Assembly (NCBI GenBank): GCA_012960055.1
Contig: DUCA01000177.1
Coordinates: 1-14,035 of the forward strand
DNA: 14,035 bases
Source: Cycloclasticus sp.
GTDB lineage: Bacteria > Pseudomonadota > Gammaproteobacteria > Methylococcales > Cycloclasticaceae
Reading direction: 5' to 3'
Below are positions 4,904 through 12,735 of this stretch, one piece after another (the first letter of the stretch is position 1; each line of letters starts with the position of its first letter). The notes under the pieces are model-generated. The model was not told the DNA's origin. It saw only the letters and a list, made by a program, of their open reading frames with translations, and did not search any database. A program made the position numbers and the translations under genes.

Positions 4904-7108
4904 CTAATACGTTCTCATTTCTTTGCTCATTTGAGCGGCAGCCTGCTGGTCTTTAATTTTCTCGATGCGAATAGCACCTTGCTTATACGCCGGTTGACGA
5001 GAGTGGGGGTCGAGCAAGCCGAGGGTCAGTCGGTTGACGCAATCAAAAAAGTGGAACGGAATAAATACCGCGTCTTTTGCAACTCGTTGAGTGTGCATAG
5101 CCATCACCACGGCATCACCGCGGCGCGATACACAGCGCACGTATGATTGGTGCTCAATGCCGAGTTCTCTAGCAGCATCCGGGTTTATTTCCATAAACGG
5201 AATGGGGCTATATTTATTGTTGTTACCGATCTTACCCGTGCGGGTACGTGTGTGCCAATGTTCCACCAGGCGGCCCGAATTAAGCCAAAAAGGGAAAGCC
5301 GCATCAGGGCGTTCATTGTTATCGATAAAAGGCAATGGAATGAGCGTAGCCTTACCGTCGGCATGGGAGAACGTACCGGGTTCGGTGTACAAGCGTTTTC
5401 CACCGGGTGGGGGTGTTTCGCCCTTATCAGCTTGATCTTGAGTATAAGGCCATTGAATGCCACGGCTTTTTTCGATCAGCTCATGGGACATGCCAGAAAT
5501 ATCGACTAGGCGGCCTTTTGATAGTTCGCGCATTTCATCAAAGGTATCTGACACGGTGTCGGCAAAAGTCATTTTGTTATCGCTATTAAAGCGCTTGCCA
5601 ATTTCTTTGAAGATATCGAAATCAGATTTTGATTGACCGTGTGGCTCGGTGACCTGACGAATCATATTAACGCGACGCTCGGTATTGGTCATCACGCCTT
5701 CTTTTTCTGCCCATACCGCGGCGGGTAAAAAAGCGTGTGCGTATTCGGTGCATTCCATATCAACATAGGCATCTTGCACGACCAAAAACTCTAATTTATC
5801 GAGTATTTTACGAATCCGTGGGGTGTTCGGCATCGATGTCATTGGGTTGGTGGCCACCAACCACAGCCCCTTAATTTGCCCTGTTCCAATTGCTGGGAAA
5901 ATATCGGTTTGTGGCAAGCCCCGTTTTTTTGGTAGAAAGCTTTCTTCAATGCCCCAGAAATCAGCCATTTCTTGGCGGTCATTGTCGTTTTCTAAATAAC
6001 GGTAGCCCGGTAGGCCCGAACAAGAAGACCATTCACGCGTGCCCATTGCATTGCACTGGCCGGTGATGGATAAACTGGTGCCGCCGGGTTTGCCGATATT
6101 GCCAGTTACTAGGCTTAGGTTATTTAACCCAACCACGCCATCTGAACCGTGGGTGCTTTGGTTGATGCCCATCGTCCAAATATTCATCGCGGCACCAGCT
6201 TTGGCGTAAAGCCGCGCGACATTGCGGATGGTGTCTTCGTCAATACCGCAAATTTTATACGCGGTGGTGGGGTCATATTTAGCAACTTCTTCTTTTAATG
6301 CCTCAATGCCATTGGTGTTGGCTTCAATGAAGGCTTCGTCTTCCAGCCCTTCGGCAAAAATCACGTGTAATAAGGCATTTTGTAAGACCACATCGGTGCC
6401 GGGGTTAACCGGCAAATGAATGTCAGCCAATTGCGCTAACATGGTGACGCGTGGGTCGATAACGATGAGTGGGAAATTGCGTTTTTCCTTGGCTTCTTTT
6501 AAACGCCAGTAAATAATCGGGTGTTGTTCGGGTAAGTTCGAGCCCCAAGCCATCAAACAATCGGTGTGTTCAAAGTCGTCGTAACAACCTGGTGGGCCAT
6601 CTGAACCGAATGAACGCTTATAACCAGATACAGCAGAGGCCATGCACAACGTGGTGTTACCGTCGTAATTATTGGTGCCAATCAGACCGCGCACTACTTT
6701 GCCAAGGGTGTAAAATTCTTCGGTGAAGATTTGACCGGTGGAGACGACCGCAAAGGCATCACGACCATAAGCGGCTTGGATACGCTTAATTTCAGCTGCG
6801 GTATGGTCGATAGCTTTATCCCAAGTGGTTTCTTGGAATTCTTCGGTAGTTGAAGCACGCAATAGGGGGGTATTGCCACGCCCAGCGGATTTAAATAATT
6901 CGTGTTCAAAAATACCTTTCACGCAGAGCTTGCCACGATTCACATCAGCGCCAGCGACGCCTCTTGTGCCGACCACCTCGCCCTGTTCATTTTTACCAAC
7001 CTCAATGGCGCAACCAGTAGAACAATAGCCACAGGTGGCATACGTCCAACTGTCTACTTTCTTGTCAGCAATTTTTATAGGGTTTTTTTGTTTACGCCCA
7101 AATAACAT
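4904..7108 (-). CDS. nasA: Assimilatory nitrate reductase, molybdenum catalytic subunit
   Basis: NasA reduces nitrate to nitrite in the cytoplasm using a bis-MGD molybdenum centre and one [4Fe-4S] cluster. In this 734-residue protein the cluster ligands are C26, C29, C33 and C62 (CGYCSTGC, then RGKLCVKG). The likely Mo-ligand cysteine is C155 in NTTLCMASAVSGYKRSFGSDG. GQCNAMGTREW and the C-terminal dinucleotide-binding domain (from about residue 610, LNSGRLVEHWHTRT) are also present. Length matches the cyanobacterial NarB type (about 730) and lacks the extra C-terminal [2Fe-2S] domain of the longer Klebsiella NasA, so electrons must come from another protein. No twin-arginine signal is seen, so it is not a periplasmic Nap enzyme. 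It starts 16 bases after the PhzF-family gene and is followed 17 bases later by the ferredoxin/anchor fusion. Formate dehydrogenase is the main alternative, but the nirBD context argues for nitrate. Confidence 0.93.
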   Translation of the reverse strand: MLFGRKQKNPIKIADKKVDSWTYATCGYCSTGCAIEVGKNEQGEVVGTRGVAGADVNRGKLCVKGIFEHELFKSAGRGNTPLLRASTTEEFQETTWDKAIDHTAAEIKRIQAAYGRDAFAVVSTGQIFTEEFYTLGKVVRGLIGTNNYDGNTTLCMASAVSGYKRSFGSDGPPGCYDDFEHTDCLMAWGSNLPEQHPIIYWRLKEAKEKRNFPLIVIDPRVTMLAQLADIHLPVNPGTDVVLQNALLHVIFAEGLEDEAFIEANTNGIEALKEEVAKYDPTTAYKICGIDEDTIRNVARLYAKAGAAMNIWTMGINQSTHGSDGVVGLNNLSLVTGNIGKPGGTSLSITGQCNAMGTREWSSCSGLPGYRYLENDNDRQEMADFWGIEESFLPKKRGLPQTDIFPAIGTGQIKGLWLVATNPMTSMPNTPRIRKILDKLEFLVVQDAYVDMECTEYAHAFLPAAVWAEKEGVMTNTERRVNMIRQVTEPHGQSKSDFDIFKEIGKRFNSDNKMTFADTVSDTFDEMRELSKGRLVDISGMSHELIEKSRGIQWPYTQDQADKGETPPPGGKRLYTEPGTFSHADGKATLIPLPFIDNNERPDAAFPFWLNSGRLVEHWHTRTRTGKIGNNNKYSPIPFMEINPDAARELGIEHQSYVRCVSRRGDAVVMAMHTQRVAKDAVFIPFHFFDCVNRLTLGLLDPHSRQPAYKQGAIRIEKIKDQQAAAQMSKEMRTY

Positions 7109-7124
7109 ATATTGTCGTCTCTAT

Positions 7125-8033
7125 TTAAAGTATTAGTAAGCTGTTTTTGCTGATTAAAACGGACTGGCCCTCAACGCGGAGGGTTAAGGCGCGTCCAGCA
7201 TGTTTATCCATTTCTATATTCAGCAAACTGCGGCGAGTTTGCTTTGTGCCACGGTCAATGGTGAAGGTATAGGTGCCTTCGCGAATATGCTCATGCCATG
7301 CAAGGTAGCCGGTAAATGACGGCATCGTTGAGCCGATGGGTGGGTCTTCATGAAGACTGATGTTAGGTCCTAGCAAACGGGCGTGGAAATTCGTATCCGC
7401 CGTCTTTGTTTTGTTTGTAAATAAGATGATTTCTTGTGCCGCCATAGAAGGTGCGCTGGATTGACCCCATGCTTTTTCGTCAAAGCAGGCTTTTTGTACA
7501 ATATCTTGAGAACGAACCGGTATCACCAGATAAGGTAAGCCGCAAGAAACCAGTAAAGGCTGAAAGTCGCTGTGGTCAATGTCACCTTCGTCTAACGACA
7601 ATATCGCGGCAATTTCTTGCTTGCTGGGTGTGTAACGATCAATCACGGGGTCGCTTTGTAAGGTAAATTGCACCGGACAGGTGTTGTCGTCTGTTTGAGT
7701 GATATTAGCGGTGAGTTGTTGTGAGTTTTGTTTAAAAATAACGGCGGTGTTTTTGTCAGACAAGGTGATTTGTCCTGTTTCCGCTAATACACGGCCGGCT
7801 GCTAGAACAGGGTGTCCAGCAAAGTCTATTTCTCCACGCGGGGAAAACGTACGCAGTTGAAAAGTCCCCGAGTCACCTGGGAAAATAAAGGTGGTTTCAG
7901 ATAGGTTTAATTCTTTAGCGATAACGGCTAACCGTGACTCATCAAGCTTTTCTGCCTGTGGGAAAACGGCAATCTGTGCGCCTTGGAAAGGCGTGTCTGT
8001 GAAAACGTCGAGTGTGTAGTAAGTATGGCTCAT
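7125..8033 (-). CDS. PhzF-family isomerase-like protein
   Basis: The 302-residue protein begins YYTLDVFTDTPFQGAQIAVF, the classic PhzF family opening. The family has a diaminopimelate-epimerase-like fold and includes phenazine-pathway isomerase PhzF and many enzymes of unknown substrate. Catalytic residues line up: E46 in NLSETTF (E45 in PhzF), H74 in DFAGHP (H74) and D230. The usual DPxTGSA segment reads DPPIGSTMPSF, and the usual QGxxMGRPS near the end reads RGTKQTRRSLL, so the substrate site may be altered. I choose ATG 8033 over a TTG four codons earlier because GGAG lies six bases before the ATG. It sits between nirD (14-base gap) and nasA (16-base gap), so it is co-expressed with nitrate assimilation. 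No phenazine genes are nearby; its role here is unknown. Confidence 0.85.
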   Translation of the reverse strand: MSHTYYTLDVFTDTPFQGAQIAVFPQAEKLDESRLAVIAKELNLSETTFIFPGDSGTFQLRTFSPRGEIDFAGHPVLAAGRVLAETGQITLSDKNTAVIFKQNSQQLTANITQTDDNTCPVQFTLQSDPVIDRYTPSKQEIAAILSLDEGDIDHSDFQPLLVSCGLPYLVIPVRSQDIVQKACFDEKAWGQSSAPSMAAQEIILFTNKTKTADTNFHARLLGPNISLHEDPPIGSTMPSFTGYLAWHEHIREGTYTFTIDRGTKQTRRSLLNIEMDKHAGRALTLRVEGQSVLISKNSLLIL

Positions 8034-8047
8034 GCTGTGCTCCAAAT

Positions 8048-8401
8048 CTAAACGGTTAGGCCAATGTATACGCGATCATTGTCGATACGCACTGGGTAGG
8101 ATTCAACGGCGACGGTTTCATCTTCTAAACACTGCCCGGTGGTTAAATCAAAGTGTTGCTTATAGATAGGCGAGGCAACGACAAGCGCCTCGCCAATACT
8201 GCCGATAATGCCTCGTGCTAACACATTCGCTTCGCTGAACGGATCGTAGTTCGCTATTGCAAAAACTTGTGATGTTTTGGCGATAGAAAATAGTGCGATT
8301 TGTTGCCCCTCTACCAACGCGGCAACGCCGGCATCTTTAGGGATTTCACTGATGGCACAGATGTCGTGCCACGTTATATTTTCTTGTTGTGCTGTTTGCA
8401 T
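8048..8401 (-). CDS. nirD: Assimilatory nitrite reductase [NAD(P)H], small subunit
   Basis: NirD is the small partner of NirB. It has a Rieske-like beta fold (family motif region ALFSIAKTSQVFAIANYDPF, residues 36-55, and SPIYKQHFDLTTGQCLED, 77-94) but no Cys-His pairs for a [2Fe-2S] cluster, as is normal for NirD. At 117 residues it is close to the usual length (about 108). The Shine-Dalgarno AGGA overlaps the nirB TAG stop, with ATG 9 bases beyond that stop, pointing to translational coupling. Confidence 0.92.
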   Translation of the reverse strand: MQTAQQENITWHDICAISEIPKDAGVAALVEGQQIALFSIAKTSQVFAIANYDPFSEANVLARGIIGSIGEALVVASPIYKQHFDLTTGQCLEDETVAVESYPVRIDNDRVYIGLTV

Positions 8402-8410
8402 TGTTATGTC

Positions 8411-10939
8411 CTAAGCGTTAGCCAATTGTTTACGTTCATCATCATTCGCAGGGCGAATTTGAGCACGCTCTTCTACGAATACAATGTTGCTGTCCGCAGT
8501 ATTTGCGTTAACGAATGGTTTGAAGGCTTTGATCTTTTCAGGGTCTTCAATGGTGGTTTTCCATTCGCACTGATACGTGCCGATAAGCGATTGCATTTCT
8601 TTTTCCAGTTGAGCAGATAAACCTAGCGAGTCGTTGATGATGACTTCGCGTAGATAATCAAGGCCGCCTTCAAGGTTATTCATCCAAGTGGCCGTACGTT
8701 GTAAACGATCAGCCGTTTTAACGTAGAACATCAAGAAGCGATCAATGTATTTAATCAACGTTTCGCGGTCTAAATCTGTCGCCAATAGGTCGGCATGACG
8801 TGGCTTCATACCGCCGTTGCCACAGACATATAAATTCCAGCCGTTTTCAGTGGCGATAATGCCTACGTCTTTACTTTGAGCCTCAGCGCATTCTCGCGTA
8901 CAACCGGATACGGCGAACTTAATTTTGTGTGGTGAACGTAAGCCCTTGTAGCGGTTTTCAAGCTCAATGGCTGTGCCAACACTGTCGTCAACACCATAGC
9001 GACACCAAGTGCTGCCGACGCATGATTTAACCGTACGTAACGATTTACCATACGCATGACCGGTTTCAAATCCAGCGTCTATGAGTTCTTTCCAAATGTC
9101 GGGCAACTCTTCTAAACGTGCGCCGAATAAATCAACCCGTTGTCCGCCTGTGATTTTAGTGTATAGGTTGTATTTTTTAGCCACTTGACCTAACACGATG
9201 AGTTTGTCTGGGGTGATTTCACCACCGGGAATTCGTGGAACGATGGAGTATGTGCCGTTCTTTTGGATATTACCTAAATAACGGTCATTGGTATCTTGAA
9301 GGCCAACGTGGTTTTCCTCAAGAATGTAATCATTCCAGCACGAGGCGAAAATAGAGGCTGCGGTGGGCTTACAAATTTCACAACCATGTCCGCTGCCGTG
9401 TTGTTCAATGAGGTCATCAAACGACTTAATTTCATTAACACGGATCAGTGTGTAGAGATCTTGACGTGTGTACGGGAAGTGTTCGCAAAGGTCTGTGTTT
9501 ACCTCAACACCCATTTTCTCTAATTCTTTATTCAGCACTTGGCCGACGAGGGCAGTACAACCCCCACAACCGGTACTTGCACTGGTGCATTCTTTAATCG
9601 CCGCCATGGTTGTTGCGCCATCGGAAACGGCTGTGCAAAGAGCGCCTTTGGAGACATCAAAACAAGAGCAGATTTGCGCGGTATCCGGCAATGCGTCCAC
9701 ACCAATGCCGGCGACAGCGCCATCACGTTGAGGCAAAATCAGTGCGTCAGGTGTTTCAGGAAGGGCGATGTCGTTCAGTTTCAGTTGTAATAAATTACCG
9801 TAGTCGTTAGCGTCACCAATTAATACGGCACCGAGTAGGCGGGTGCAGTCTTCATTAACAACAATCTTTTTATATACTTGCTCGGGGCCGTTCACGTAGG
9901 TAAAGACTTTAGAACCTTTTGTGTTGGCGTGTGCGTCACCGATACTCGCAACATCAACACCCATTAATTTCAATTTGGTGCTCATGTCTGCACCTTTAAA
10001 CGCGTTATCTTTACCAATGAGTTGGTCGGCAGCTACTTGCGCCATGTTATAGCCAGGTGCAACGAGGCCATAGATCATGCCTTCCCAAAGGGCGCATTCA
10101 CCAATCGCATAGATGTTTTCATCAGACGTTTGGCATTGGTCATTAATGACGATACCACCACGCTCCCCAGTCTCGATGCTACATTCACGAGCTAATTCGT
10201 CACGAGGGCGAATACCGGGAGAGAATAAGATAATGTCAGCTTCAATCGACTCCCCGTCAGCAAAATTTAATTTGTGAACGGCGTTTTTGCCTTCTTCAAT
10301 TAACGAGGTATTTTTATTGGTATGGATGCGCACGCCCATCTCTTCCATTTTCTCGCTCAGCATTGAGCCGCCGCCCTCATCAATTTGCATGTTCATTAAA
10401 CGCGAAGAAAATTGAATAACATGGGTTTCTAAGTTCATATCCTTTAGCGCCTTAGCGGCTTCAAGCCCCAACAGGCCACCGCCAATAACGGCGCCTGATT
10501 TAGCTTTTTTACCGGCAGCACTGATTTTTTCAAGGTCGTCTATTGTTCTGTAAACGAAGCAGTTTTCTCTGTCGTGGCCAGGAATAGGGGGCACAAAAGG
10601 GGAGGAGCCGGTGGCTAATACGAGTTTGTCGTACTCAACCGAAACACCTTTTTCTGAGGTGACGACTTGTTTATCACGATCAATATGGTTGGCGCGGTCA
10701 CCAATGTGCACAGTGATGTCGTTATCTTCATAAAAACCGGGTTCAACGAGAGATAATTCCTCGGCTGTCCTACCGCTGAAGTATGAAGATAGCTGGACTC
10801 GATCATAGGCGAGTCGGCTTTCTTCGCAAAAAGTAATTAATTCAAATTCATTGGCGTTATTTTCTTTTGCGATGGCCTGCATGAATTTATGGCCAACCAT
10901 GCCATTACCAATAACGACGATTTTCTTTTTTGTACGCAT
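8411..10939 (-). CDS. nirB: Assimilatory nitrite reductase [NAD(P)H], large subunit
   Basis: NirB carries electrons from NAD(P)H through FAD and iron-sulfur centres to sirohaem, reducing nitrite to ammonium in the cytoplasm. The 842-residue protein (E. coli 847) shows, in order: an FAD-binding GNGMVG loop (residues 11-16); a second nucleotide-binding loop VIGGGLLGLE (151-160); NIYAIGECALW (275-285); a BFD-type [2Fe-2S] site C424, C426, C458, C461; a second small Cys pair C520/C523; and the sirohaem/[4Fe-4S] ligands C640-x5-C646 and C680-x3-C684. All expected ligands are present. It is the first gene of the operon. ATG 10939 lies about 28 bases downstream of the start predicted from a sigma-54 promoter at 10979-10994; its Shine-Dalgarno is weak. 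Divergent neighbour is the transporter gene. Confidence 0.96.
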   Translation of the reverse strand: MRTKKKIVVIGNGMVGHKFMQAIAKENNANEFELITFCEESRLAYDRVQLSSYFSGRTAEELSLVEPGFYEDNDITVHIGDRANHIDRDKQVVTSEKGVSVEYDKLVLATGSSPFVPPIPGHDRENCFVYRTIDDLEKISAAGKKAKSGAVIGGGLLGLEAAKALKDMNLETHVIQFSSRLMNMQIDEGGGSMLSEKMEEMGVRIHTNKNTSLIEEGKNAVHKLNFADGESIEADIILFSPGIRPRDELARECSIETGERGGIVINDQCQTSDENIYAIGECALWEGMIYGLVAPGYNMAQVAADQLIGKDNAFKGADMSTKLKLMGVDVASIGDAHANTKGSKVFTYVNGPEQVYKKIVVNEDCTRLLGAVLIGDANDYGNLLQLKLNDIALPETPDALILPQRDGAVAGIGVDALPDTAQICSCFDVSKGALCTAVSDGATTMAAIKECTSASTGCGGCTALVGQVLNKELEKMGVEVNTDLCEHFPYTRQDLYTLIRVNEIKSFDDLIEQHGSGHGCEICKPTAASIFASCWNDYILEENHVGLQDTNDRYLGNIQKNGTYSIVPRIPGGEITPDKLIVLGQVAKKYNLYTKITGGQRVDLFGARLEELPDIWKELIDAGFETGHAYGKSLRTVKSCVGSTWCRYGVDDSVGTAIELENRYKGLRSPHKIKFAVSGCTRECAEAQSKDVGIIATENGWNLYVCGNGGMKPRHADLLATDLDRETLIKYIDRFLMFYVKTADRLQRTATWMNNLEGGLDYLREVIINDSLGLSAQLEKEMQSLIGTYQCEWKTTIEDPEKIKAFKPFVNANTADSNIVFVEERAQIRPANDDERKQLANA

Positions 10940-10978
10940 TTTAAAACGGCTCTACTTTAATGAAGTACTTACGATAGG

Positions 10979-10994
10979 GCAGTAATCGTGCCAA
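10979..10994 (-). promoter_or_regulatory. Sigma-54 (-24/-12) promoter of the nirB operon
   Basis: On the minus strand the sequence is TTGGCACG-ATTA-CTGC. The -24 box is perfect against TTGGCACG-N4-TTGCW, the -12 GC is present, and GG-to-GC spacing is the required 12 bases. Transcription should begin near 10967. Confidence 0.85.
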
Positions 10995-11011
10995 TTTAAA
11001 TTAACTGAAAG

Positions 11012-11024
11012 TAAGTAATTGATT
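11012..11024 (-). promoter_or_regulatory. IHF-like site next to the nirB promoter
   Basis: On the minus strand AATCAATTACTTA matches the IHF consensus WATCAANNNNTTR at every defined position. It lies between the nirB sigma-54 promoter and the central activator dyads, where IHF bending would help looping. Confidence 0.55.
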
Positions 11025-11079
11025 GTTTTAGAGATATTGTTAATGAAAAGCAGAAATGGAAAAATAACAGCGTGTACGG

Positions 11080-11096
11080 CGCACCATTTTTGTGCA
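11080..11096 (+). promoter_or_regulatory. NtrC-like activator binding dyad 1
   Basis: CGCACCA-TTT-TTGTGCA matches TGCACCA-N3-TGGTGCA at 12 of 14 defined positions with the right spacing. Its centre is about 120-130 bases upstream of both predicted transcription starts, so one site could serve both promoters. Confidence 0.65.
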
Positions 11097-11110
11097 AAAC
11101 GCAATGATGC

Positions 11111-11129
11111 GGCACCCAAAAAAGGTGCA
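11111..11129 (+). promoter_or_regulatory. NtrC-like activator binding dyad 2 (wide spacing)
   Basis: GGCACC and GGTGCA half-sites face each other across seven bases (CAAAAAA), two more than the usual five. It lies 14 bases beyond dyad 1, so cooperative binding of two dimers is possible. Confidence 0.45.
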
Positions 11130-11172
11130 AAAAATCTGTGTTAACGACTTTATGTGGAATTGCAGTATTAAA

Positions 11173-11185
11173 AATCAACGACTTA
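11173..11185 (+). promoter_or_regulatory. IHF-like site next to the transporter promoter
   Basis: AATCAACGACTTA matches WATCAANNNNTTR completely, mirroring the site on the nirB side. It ends only five bases before the -24 box, closer than usual for an IHF site. Confidence 0.5.
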
Positions 11186-11190
11186 GATTT

Positions 11191-11207
11191 TTGGCATAGG
11201 AGTTGCA
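11191..11207 (+). promoter_or_regulatory. Sigma-54 (-24/-12) promoter of the nitrate transporter operon
   Basis: TTGGCATA-GGAG-TTGCA has GG and GC 12 bases apart as required; only the seventh and eighth positions of the -24 box depart from consensus. Predicted start near 11218, about 28 bases before the GTG start codon, the same leader length as for nirB. Confidence 0.82.
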
Positions 11208-11245
11208 ATTAAGCTAATGAATTTTTATAAAATCCGGAGTGCCGA

Positions 11246-12712
11246 GTGTTAAAACGTCTAAATCTATTCTCGTTTAAGGGAAATATTCGAATACTACACA
11301 CGACGTGGGTAGCTTTTTTTATTAGCTTTATGGTGTGGTTTAATCACGCACCCTTGATGTCCATTATTCGCGATGTTTTTAACCTCAATAGTCAGGAAGT
11401 GTCGGTTTTATTGATATTAAATGTTGCCTTAACCATTCCGGCACGCATCGTTATGGGTATGTTGGTGGATAGTTATGGGCCGCGCCGATTATTTTCTGGC
11501 ATTTTGATTATTTCGGGTTTTTTATGTTTGTTTTTCGCATGGGCTGAAACCTTCCAACAACTAGCGCTGGCAAGGTTCTTACTGGGCTTCGTAGGGGCTG
11601 GGTTTGTTGTGGGTATTCGTATGATTGGCGAATGGTTTCCAGCAAAACAAACCGGTGTTGCACAAGGTATTTATGGTGGCTGGGGTAACTTTGGTTCGGC
11701 CGGAGCGGCGTTGTTATTGCCAAGTTTAGCCTTATGGATTGGTGGTGATGATGGGTGGCGTTATGCGGTGAGTACAACGGCAGCGATTGCTATTATTTAT
11801 GGTGTGATTTACTACTTTTCAGTGACAGACACACCTAAAGGTTCAACATACTTTAAGCCTAAAAAGATAGGAGGTATGGAGGTCAGCACGAAAGGTGACC
11901 TTGTTTTATATCTAATCATGAGTATGCCCATATACGGTGCATTGGCATTGTTAACATGGAAACTTTCGCCTGCCGGTATGGCATGGTTAACTTCTCAATT
12001 TGCATTAACTGCATACGTGCTTATTGGTATAGTTTATTTGTATCAAGCGATGCAAATTGTGATGATTAATAAAGAAGTCTTTACCAAGCAAACGCCCGAT
12101 ATGTTCAGCTACGATTTTAAACAAGTGGCACTATTGGATTTAGGTTATATGGTGACGTTTGGTTCTGAACTCGCGTTGGTGTCGATGTTGCCATTATTGT
12201 ATGTCGATATGTTTGGCCTGTCCCCAGTTGCAGCAGGGCTTCTTGCAGGTGTTTACCCCGTGATGAATTTAATTGCCCGTCCAGGTGGAGGGTTGATGAG
12301 TGATACGGTTGGTAGGAAAAAAACCTTAGTGATTTTATTTGCCTGCATCACCGTGAGTTTTTTCGTACTGGGCCAAATATCTGAAGCTTGGGCTATTCCC
12401 ATCGTTGTAGTTTGCACCATTCTTTGCGCTCTGTGTTCGCAAGGTGGTTCTGGTGCTGTATATGCTATGGCACCTCTTATTCAACGCCGAATGACTGGGC
12501 AAATTGCAGGTATGGTGGGTGCTTATGGCAATGTTGGCGGCTTGGTGTTTCTTACGGTGTTGTCTTTTGTTTCGCCACAAATCTTTTTTATGATGATTGG
12601 TGGCACCGCTGGGGTTGTTTTGCTGTTGATGGCTCTTTTTCTTAAAGAGCCTACAGGCAAAACAGCAGAGATATTGGAAGATGGAACTGTTCAGCTAATT
12701 GATGTGAGTTAG
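11246..12712 (+). CDS. NarK/NasA-type nitrate (nitrite) transporter, major facilitator superfamily
   Basis: This inner-membrane protein of 488 residues imports nitrate for the facing reductase operon. It shows the MFS motif GMLVDSYGPRR (71-81) and both nitrate signatures, GGWGNFGSAGAA (144-155) and GMVGAYGNVGGL (422-433). Likely substrate arginines are R67 (TIPARIVMG) and R345 (LIARPGGGL), matching the paired arginines of E. coli NarK. The middle, between helices 6 and 7, holds about 70 residues with two extra hydrophobic stretches (about 220-237 and 251-272), so it may have 14 rather than 12 helices. GTG 11246 is chosen because GGAG lies seven bases upstream. A sigma-54 promoter precedes it and the phosphatase-kinase gene follows after 23 bases. 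Naming varies (narK, nasA, nrtP-like), so no symbol is given. Confidence 0.93.
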   Translation: MLKRLNLFSFKGNIRILHTTWVAFFISFMVWFNHAPLMSIIRDVFNLNSQEVSVLLILNVALTIPARIVMGMLVDSYGPRRLFSGILIISGFLCLFFAWAETFQQLALARFLLGFVGAGFVVGIRMIGEWFPAKQTGVAQGIYGGWGNFGSAGAALLLPSLALWIGGDDGWRYAVSTTAAIAIIYGVIYYFSVTDTPKGSTYFKPKKIGGMEVSTKGDLVLYLIMSMPIYGALALLTWKLSPAGMAWLTSQFALTAYVLIGIVYLYQAMQIVMINKEVFTKQTPDMFSYDFKQVALLDLGYMVTFGSELALVSMLPLLYVDMFGLSPVAAGLLAGVYPVMNLIARPGGGLMSDTVGRKKTLVILFACITVSFFVLGQISEAWAIPIVVVCTILCALCSQGGSGAVYAMAPLIQRRMTGQIAGMVGAYGNVGGLVFLTVLSFVSPQIFFMMIGGTAGVVLLLMALFLKEPTGKTAEILEDGTVQLIDVS

Positions 12713-12735
12713 TATGAATTGATGGAAACGATTAA

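Noticed and set aside
5091..5509. Overlapping plus-strand open frames within nasA, and similar long frames opposite nirB, mobA and the transporter.
   Set aside because: They lie antisense to or in other frames of well-supported genes, match no family, and have no ribosome-binding sites.
8034..8045. TTG at 8043-8045 as the start of the PhzF-family gene.
   Set aside because: The in-frame ATG four codons later has GGAG at proper distance and restores usual family numbering of E46 and H74.
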